Source: a virus
DNA: 53,757 bases
IMG/VR virus record: IMGVR_UViG_3300005738_000002
Coordinates: 1 to 53,757 of that record
Strand: one strand, 5' to 3'
The translations under genes and the position numbers were made by a program. The notes under the pieces are model-generated. The model did not search any database. It was not told the DNA's origin and saw nothing but the letters and a program-made list of their open reading frames with translations. Below, piece after piece: positions 49,416-53,757 of this stretch (positions are counted from its first letter, which is position 1; each line of letters starts with the position of its first letter).

Positions 49416-50618
49416 ATGTCTGAATTAAATGTTGGTGATTTAAATATTTCACAGAATTGTAATTTTGCTGTCTATGCAACTGCTAATCGTCCTGTTGGAG
49501 TTGATATAGGATTTATTATTTTTAATAGTGATGAAAGTAAACTTCAAGTATGGGATGGATCTAACTGGATAAGTTTTGGACAATCAAGTTATGATATGTC
49601 TGGTAGTGGTAATGTAACTACTACTGATTTGTCTGGTGATTTTTCTGGTTATAGGGTTCTAAAATTTACTGGTGATGGAACGCTGAATGTCTCGCAGTCA
49701 AACCAAGATGGTGGTATAGAAATGCTACTCATCGCTGGAGGCGGCGGTGGCGGTGGTGTAATTGGCGGTGGTGGTGGAGCAGGAGGAGTTATTTACAGAA
49801 GAAGTTTATATCTACCACCTGGTTCATATAATATTAATATTGGTGCTGGTGGCGATGGCGGCCGCGGATGGAATAATTCAGAACAAGAAGGAAGAGCTGG
49901 AAATCCATCTACATTTGTTGGTGGGGATGTAAGTTACGAAGCAGTTGGTGGTGGTGGAGGTTGTGGTCATGGCGGTTCTACACCTAATCGTATCGGAGGA
50001 AATGGCGGAAGTGGTGGAGGATCTGCCAATATTTTCAGAAGAGGTGGTAATGCTATTGGAAATAATACAGGTCCAATTGAAGTAGTGCAGTCAATACGAT
50101 CTGTCTACGCAGCACCATCCAATAATGCTATGGCAAGTAATACAATTTTACAAGCTTGTACTGCGAATCAGGGTAACGACGGAGATAATTTCTATAGGAG
50201 AGGTATTCAAGGATATCCTGGAGGAAACTGGGGTGATGGTGATGCTGGTGCCGGTGGTGGTGGAGCAGGTGGTGCTGGAATTGGTGGAGGTAGACCTAGA
50301 GATGTAGGCGGTCCTGGTGGTTCTGGTATTTTCAATGCAATCACAGGAACTGAAGTAGGATATGCCGGTGGTGGGGGAGGCGGAACCAGAGGTACTGGTC
50401 GTAGAAGATCTGAGGGTGGTGCCGGTGGTGGCGGAAAAGGTGGTAGAAATACTCTAGCACCTGCTAGTTATGGAGCTGCTACAGGCGAACAAGCAGAAGC
50501 AGGTCAAACTAACACTGGCGGTGGTGGAGGAGGTGGAGGATATAATGGTTCTTCATCTGCCATCATCGGCGCTCCAGGCGGTCCTGGAATTTGTATTATT
50601 AGATTTAAGAGAACTTAA
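49416..50618 (+). CDS. Glycine-rich adhesin-like protein B, 400 aa
   Basis: A paralogue of adhesin A. It shares the start (MSELNVGDLNISQNCN versus MSALNVG), the segment QVWDGSNWISFG, the core GGGGGVIGGGGGAGGVIY, GSYNINIGAGG, and an end of the same design (GGPGICIIRFKRT). The middle differs, with Arg-rich insertions (RRGGNAIGNN, GTGRRRSEGG). It carries 49 extra residues and scattered Trp, Tyr, Cys and His. These could define a different receptor specificity or a different modification site. It sits after the oxygenase/halogenase genes, so the enzymes lie between the two adhesin-like genes. Confidence 0.7.
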   Translation: MSELNVGDLNISQNCNFAVYATANRPVGVDIGFIIFNSDESKLQVWDGSNWISFGQSSYDMSGSGNVTTTDLSGDFSGYRVLKFTGDGTLNVSQSNQDGGIEMLLIAGGGGGGGVIGGGGGAGGVIYRRSLYLPPGSYNINIGAGGDGGRGWNNSEQEGRAGNPSTFVGGDVSYEAVGGGGGCGHGGSTPNRIGGNGGSGGGSANIFRRGGNAIGNNTGPIEVVQSIRSVYAAPSNNAMASNTILQACTANQGNDGDNFYRRGIQGYPGGNWGDGDAGAGGGGAGGAGIGGGRPRDVGGPGGSGIFNAITGTEVGYAGGGGGGTRGTGRRRSEGGAGGGGKGGRNTLAPASYGAATGEQAEAGQTNTGGGGGGGGYNGSSSAIIGAPGGPGICIIRFKRT

Positions 50619-50621
50619 AAA

Positions 50622-50945
50622 ATGGATTTAACATATATTGCTGGTTTATCTGCAGAACAAAAAGATGTTCTTGCTTATGTTTTAGAACACATAGAAACTG
50701 AAGAACCATTTGGTCCAGGAATTTCTTCAGACTGGGTTAAAGAAAAAAGAGAAGATCTTAGATTGTCTGCTCCCAGAAATGAAGATATTAGTCAATGTGA
50801 AACGATTAAAAAAATTGATGGATCTGAAACTAGTCTTTCTTATAAAGTTGCTGCATTAGCAGATTCTTCTACCGGTCTACCGGTAATTACAATCAAAGGA
50901 ACTACTACTGATATTGATACTTTGTTTAATGTAAATGGAGATTGA
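50622..50945 (+). CDS. Small hypothetical protein of the adhesin cassette, 107 aa
   Basis: The protein begins MDLTYIAGLSAEQKDVLAYV. The N-terminal 55 residues are predicted helical, with acidic and Pro turns. The C-terminal half (SLSYKVAALADSSTGLPVI) is beta-like and ends TLFNVNGD. It has a single Cys and no metal or nucleotide motif. It starts three bases after adhesin B and overlaps oxygenase 5 by 11 bases. A chaperone or substrate-carrier role for the adhesins would fit but is only inference. I do not recognise a family. Confidence 0.6.
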   Translation: MDLTYIAGLSAEQKDVLAYVLEHIETEEPFGPGISSDWVKEKREDLRLSAPRNEDISQCETIKKIDGSETSLSYKVAALADSSTGLPVITIKGTTTDIDTLFNVNGD

Positions 50946-51555
50946 TGTACTACCTCTGTTTTCTGCTCCCGTAGCTACGGGAAAAATTGAAGTAAATCAT
51001 GAGCATATTTTAGATCGTTTACGAACACTAAAATATAACAAAACTGAAAACAATGATAATTTAGAAGTAATTGGATCTGAAATTTCTGATAGTCTCAGTG
51101 TATTAGATAAACTATCTTCGCTTGAATACCACATTAAAGATTTTGTAAATTTTTACTTTAATAATATACTTCATTATGAACCTATAAATTACGAAATTGT
51201 ATCGTCATGGGCAACAAAAACTCCCATGGGAACTTGTGGTACTAGACACACACATCCTAATAGTTGGATTAGTGGTGTGTATTACCCTGATACATTAGAT
51301 TCTAGTATTGAATTTTCTAAACAGGTTCCTAGTAATTTCTATCAACCAGTAAAAAATAATAACATATTAAATTCTGAAAAATGGTATCTACCTGTTGTTA
51401 AAGGATCTGTTGTTTTATTTCCTAGTGATCTATCCCATAGAGTTACTAAAAATAATTCCGATCGAAACAGATATTCTATTGCCTTTAATATTTTCCCAAC
51501 AGGAACGTTCGGTAAACACGATTCAACTTTGCATATAAATACTATCGTATCGTAA
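50935..51555 (+). CDS. Predicted Fe(II)/2OG oxygenase 5, 206 aa
   Basis: A typical '2OG-FeII_Oxy_5'-like protein. The start is MEIDVLPLFSAPVATGKIE, then a helical linker. The metal-site block is GTRHTHPNSWISGVYYPDTL, with the conserved HxHPN....SGVYY. The distal block is GSVVLFPSDLSHRVTKN, with His, followed by SDRNRYSIAFNIFP with two Arg. It is better conserved than oxygenase 2. It overlaps the preceding small gene and is followed nine bases later by the coiled-coil gene. Hydroxylation of a virion protein or a small molecule is possible; no substrate is visible. Confidence 0.8.
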   Translation: MEIDVLPLFSAPVATGKIEVNHEHILDRLRTLKYNKTENNDNLEVIGSEISDSLSVLDKLSSLEYHIKDFVNFYFNNILHYEPINYEIVSSWATKTPMGTCGTRHTHPNSWISGVYYPDTLDSSIEFSKQVPSNFYQPVKNNNILNSEKWYLPVVKGSVVLFPSDLSHRVTKNNSDRNRYSIAFNIFPTGTFGKHDSTLHINTIVS

Positions 51556-51564
51556 TTTTTAACC

Positions 51565-51756
51565 ATGGACACGGAGCAACTGAGAAAAAACTTTGATGAA
51601 CAACTTGCTAATACAGAGAAACAAATTGTTGATCTTGAAGCAAATCTTGCAAAGGCAAGAGAATATAAACTAAAATTAGTTGGCGGTATCGAAACTCTGG
51701 ATCTACTAAATCCTCCAGAAGAAAATACAGAGACAACCGAGACCACAGAAGAGTAA
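51565..51756 (+). CDS. Small coiled-coil protein, 63 aa
   Basis: The protein MDTEQLRKNFDEQLANTEKQ continues as one long heptad-patterned helix to about residue 48. A short acidic Thr/Glu tail (ENTETTETTEE) ends it. It could trimerise like a small fibre-associated or fibritin-like stalk, and it lies where T4 has wac (fibritin) before gene 13, but sequence similarity is not apparent. It is the last gene before the terminator at 51761. Confidence 0.6.
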   Translation: MDTEQLRKNFDEQLANTEKQIVDLEANLAKAREYKLKLVGGIETLDLLNPPEENTETTETTEE

Positions 51757-51760
51757 TCTT

Positions 51761-51797
51761 AATTCCCTGCTTCCTAAATAGAAGTAGGGAATTTTTG
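51761..51797 (+). terminator. Rho-independent terminator with late promoter in the loop
   Basis: AATTCCCTGCTTC (51761-51773) pairs with GAAGTAGGGAATT (51781-51793), with one G-T pair, around the seven-base loop CTAAATA. TTTGT follows directly. It ends the adhesin/modification cassette while also holding the promoter for the neck genes. Confidence 0.8.
51774..51781 (+). promoter_or_regulatory. T4-type late promoter CTAAATAG
   Basis: CTAAATAG occupies the loop and first stem base of the terminator at 51761-51793. The gp13 ATG at 51809 follows 28 bases later, so this is the likely start of the neck operon. Confidence 0.7.
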
Positions 51798-51808
51798 TAT
51801 CTAGGTGC

Positions 51809-52639
51809 ATGGCTACACCAACAACTAAAGCAGAACTAATTTCATACTGCGAACGACAGTTAGGTGCGCCTGTTCTGCAGATCAACATGGATGATACACA
51901 GAAAGATGATATCATCGATCAAGCACTACAATATTATCATGAATACCATTATGATGGTATTGAAAAAATGTTCCTCAAGCATAAATTTACTGAGGCTGAG
52001 GTAACACGATTTAATGAAGGGGATGCATCATCTACGTCTGCAGATGGATCCTCGTGGGAAAATAGAAATAATTATATTGAAGTTCCAGAACTAGTGCTAG
52101 GAATTCAAAAGGTTTTTGGAGTATCTTCAAATTTCTTAAGAAACAATCTTTTTGGTATGAGCAATCAATACTATTTGATGGACCTGTTTTCTTTCTCATC
52201 AGGTTCTGCATTTAGTTTTGGTAACTTTGATCTGACTAACTATTACATGATCAAGCAACATTTTGAAACCATTGACATGGTTATCAATACTGGGTCGTTA
52301 ATTCAATATAGATTTAATAAAAGACAAGATAGATTATATCTCGACATTGATAAATCTAGAATTGTAGAAGATCAATATTTAATTATTGAGTGCTATCGTT
52401 ATCTAGATCCAACTGACTTTACTCAAGTTTTTAATGATAGTTTCCTTAAGAGATACTCTACTGCTTTAATGAAAAGGCAGTGGGGTCAGAATCTAATTAA
52501 ATATAACAACGTCCAACTTCCTGGTGGTATTACTTTAAACGGACGCCAAATCTGGGAAGATGGAGATCGTGAAGTGCGCGAATTAGAATCTAGAATGATG
52601 ACAGATTATTCACTCCCACCTCTGGATATAATCGGATAA
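51809..52639 (+). CDS. gp13: gp13-like neck protein
   Basis: The 276-residue protein has the family's typical start (TTKAELISYCERQLGAPVLQ) and INMDDTQKDDIIDQALQYYH. Further on are NYIEVPELVLGIQKVFGVSS and the C-terminal YSTALMKRQWGQNLIKYNNV followed by LPGGITLNG. This is the pattern of T4-type gp13 (309 in T4), which with gp14 seals the head portal and joins head to tail. The position after the terminator, with gp14 one base downstream, confirms the call. Signal peptides and membrane segments are absent, as expected. Confidence 0.88.
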   Translation: MATPTTKAELISYCERQLGAPVLQINMDDTQKDDIIDQALQYYHEYHYDGIEKMFLKHKFTEAEVTRFNEGDASSTSADGSSWENRNNYIEVPELVLGIQKVFGVSSNFLRNNLFGMSNQYYLMDLFSFSSGSAFSFGNFDLTNYYMIKQHFETIDMVINTGSLIQYRFNKRQDRLYLDIDKSRIVEDQYLIIECYRYLDPTDFTQVFNDSFLKRYSTALMKRQWGQNLIKYNNVQLPGGITLNGRQIWEDGDREVRELESRMMTDYSLPPLDIIG

Positions 52640-52640
52640 G

Positions 52641-53525
52641 ATGCCTACTAGTCCTTACTTTCCAACTTATTATAGTGGCACCACTGGAGAACAGGGGTTG
52701 CTACAAGATCTTGTTGACGAACAAATTAAATTGTTCGGAACAGATATTTACTATATGCCAAGAACTTTGTTAAAAGATAATACTCTAGATGATATTGTCT
52801 ATAACAAATATCTGGAGCAGTTTCAAATTGAAATGATACTCCAAAATGTTGAAGGGTTTGGATCACCATCAGAATTTATTAGCAAATTTGGTTTAAGAAT
52901 TACTGATGAAGTAAAATTTTCTGTATCTCAAAGACGTTGGGATAATGAAGTAGCAGAGCATAATCCTACTTTAACTGTAGATGGTAGACCCAATGAAGGC
53001 GACCTACTATACTTCCCACTGACAAAAGATCTTTATGAAATTAAGTTTGTTGAAAGAGAAGATCCTTTTTATCAGTTAGGTAAGATCTATTACTATACAA
53101 TGACTGCCGAAATTTATGAGTATGGTAGCGATGATATCTCAACAGGAATTGCTGAGATTGATGAGATCGAGACGCTATTCAGTTCTGCTATTGCGCTTAC
53201 TATGGGTGTTGGTGGTACTGGAGACTTCACAATTAATGAGACTGTTACCGGAGCAACTACCGGAGTTACTGCAGAAGTTAAATCTTGGGATAATTCTACA
53301 AGAGTTCTTCAGGTTATTAATAGAACAGGAACATTCGCAACAGGCGAAAGTATAACAGGAAATGATTCGGGATCTGTTTGGGTTGTAGGAACGTTCGACA
53401 CTCTAAATAACACTAACAGCGAATACGATCAAAATAGAGTCATTGAAGATTCTGCTGATAATATCATTGATTGGACAGAAGGAAATCCATTTGGTGAAGC
53501 TGGCAATTTTACAGGTAGTATCTAA
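52641..53525 (+). CDS. gp14: gp14-like neck protein with inserted module
   Basis: The start MPTSPYFPTYYSGTTGEQGL is followed by VDEQIKLFGTDIYYMPRTL, a hallmark of T4 gp14. The core VEGFGSPSEFISKFGLRITD and RWDNEV agrees. The protein has 294 residues against 256 in T4. The extra part is a module at about residues 190-255 with FTINETVTGATTGVTAEVKS, then FATGESITGNDSGSVWV, of a kind also seen in this phage's giant tail proteins. The end (DWTEGNPFGEAGNFTG) is again gp14-like. gp14 binds gp13 at the neck. Its stop overlaps the gp15 ATG by one base (TAATG). Confidence 0.88.
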   Translation: MPTSPYFPTYYSGTTGEQGLLQDLVDEQIKLFGTDIYYMPRTLLKDNTLDDIVYNKYLEQFQIEMILQNVEGFGSPSEFISKFGLRITDEVKFSVSQRRWDNEVAEHNPTLTVDGRPNEGDLLYFPLTKDLYEIKFVEREDPFYQLGKIYYYTMTAEIYEYGSDDISTGIAEIDEIETLFSSAIALTMGVGGTGDFTINETVTGATTGVTAEVKSWDNSTRVLQVINRTGTFATGESITGNDSGSVWVVGTFDTLNNTNSEYDQNRVIEDSADNIIDWTEGNPFGEAGNFTGSI

Positions 53526-53757
53526 TGTTTGGGTCACATTTTTATAACGAAATTATTCGCAAGAATATTGTTGCATTTGGAACTCTATTCAATAATATTA
53601 GTCTGAAAAAAATTGATCCTTCTGACGGAACAACTGTTCTAGAAGAAGAAAAAGTTCCCTTGGCATATGGACCTAAATCAAAATTTCTTACACGTCTAGA
53701 ACAAAATCCAGATGTGAATCGTAAAGTTGCGATTACTTTACCACGTCTTTATTTTGA
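53525..53757 (+). CDS. gp15: gp15-like tail terminator, N-terminal part
   Basis: Seventy-seven residues are visible before the window ends. MFGSHFYNEIIRKNIVAFGT aligns with T4 gp15 (MFGYFYNSSFRRYATLMGD), and VPLAYGPKSKFLTRLEQ aligns with T4 VPITYASKEHFMMKL. The visible end LPRLYF corresponds to LPRINL. gp15 forms a hexamer that caps the tail tube and sheath and connects them to the neck. Synteny with gp13 and gp14 is exact. The C-terminus is outside the window. Confidence 0.88.
   Translation, partial: MFGSHFYNEIIRKNIVAFGTLFNNISLKKIDPSDGTTVLEEEKVPLAYGPKSKFLTRLEQNPDVNRKVAITLPRLYF

Noticed and set aside
49416-50618. Adhesin A and B as halves of one gene split by an inserted cassette.
   Set aside because: Each has its own complete N-terminal domain (MSALNVG/MSELNVG) and C-terminal design, so they are paralogues, not fragments.

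Overview
This window reads as part of the genome of a T4-like marine cyanophage (a cyanomyovirus of the kind now placed in Kyanoviridae). Every gene I can support is on the + strand. The order gp25, gp6, gp7-like, gp8, ..., gp13, gp14, gp15 is the T4 baseplate and neck order. T4-type late promoters (TATAAATA or CTAAATAG) precede the structural blocks. The giant, modular, AT-rich virion proteins and the viral flavin halogenase with 2-oxoglutarate (2OG) oxygenases are typical of Synechococcus/Prochlorococcus phages. Family assignments come from recognised motifs and synteny; no database search was possible.

Region 1 (1-5200) is an accessory or early region of many small, mostly unrecognised genes. 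Parts of it, especially about 3900-4930, are visibly richer in GC than the structural region. Many genes have their own host-type sigma70 promoter, and four have the -10 box placed so that transcription would begin at the ATG (leaderless mRNAs). An intergenic stretch (1569-1953) carries two cyanobacterial-type DnaA boxes, a promoter, a stem-loop and a very AT-rich tract. A third, palindromic DnaA-box pair lies at 2611-2636. Together these make a candidate, unproven replication origin. Three terminators divide the region (2414, 3536, 5173).

Region 2 (5200-6870) holds short overlapping genes, including a PAAR-like protein that may be the tail-spike tip and conserved small proteins, and ends in a late promoter.

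Region 3 (6892-44407) is the tail and baseplate block. It contains gp25, gp6, a 3187-residue gp7-like wedge protein, a 179-residue protein, an enlarged gp8, a 2751-residue DUF4815-like protein, a small coiled-coil protein, a 1422-residue protein with a cupredoxin-like domain, a 169-residue protein and a 3321-residue tail-fibre protein. Short beta-rich modules recur across these proteins.

Region 4 (44446-51756) is the most unusual part. One late-promoter-to-terminator unit encodes two glycine-rich adhesin-like paralogues, a flavin-dependent halogenase, five predicted Fe(II)/2OG oxygenases of different subtypes and two small helical proteins. I infer that it makes and chemically modifies the adhesive tip of the tail fibre. 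Its terminator carries the next late promoter in its loop.

Region 5 (51809-53757) has the neck genes gp13, gp14 and the start of gp15, cut by the window edge. I saw no tRNA, rRNA, CRISPR array, insertion sequence or photosynthesis gene.
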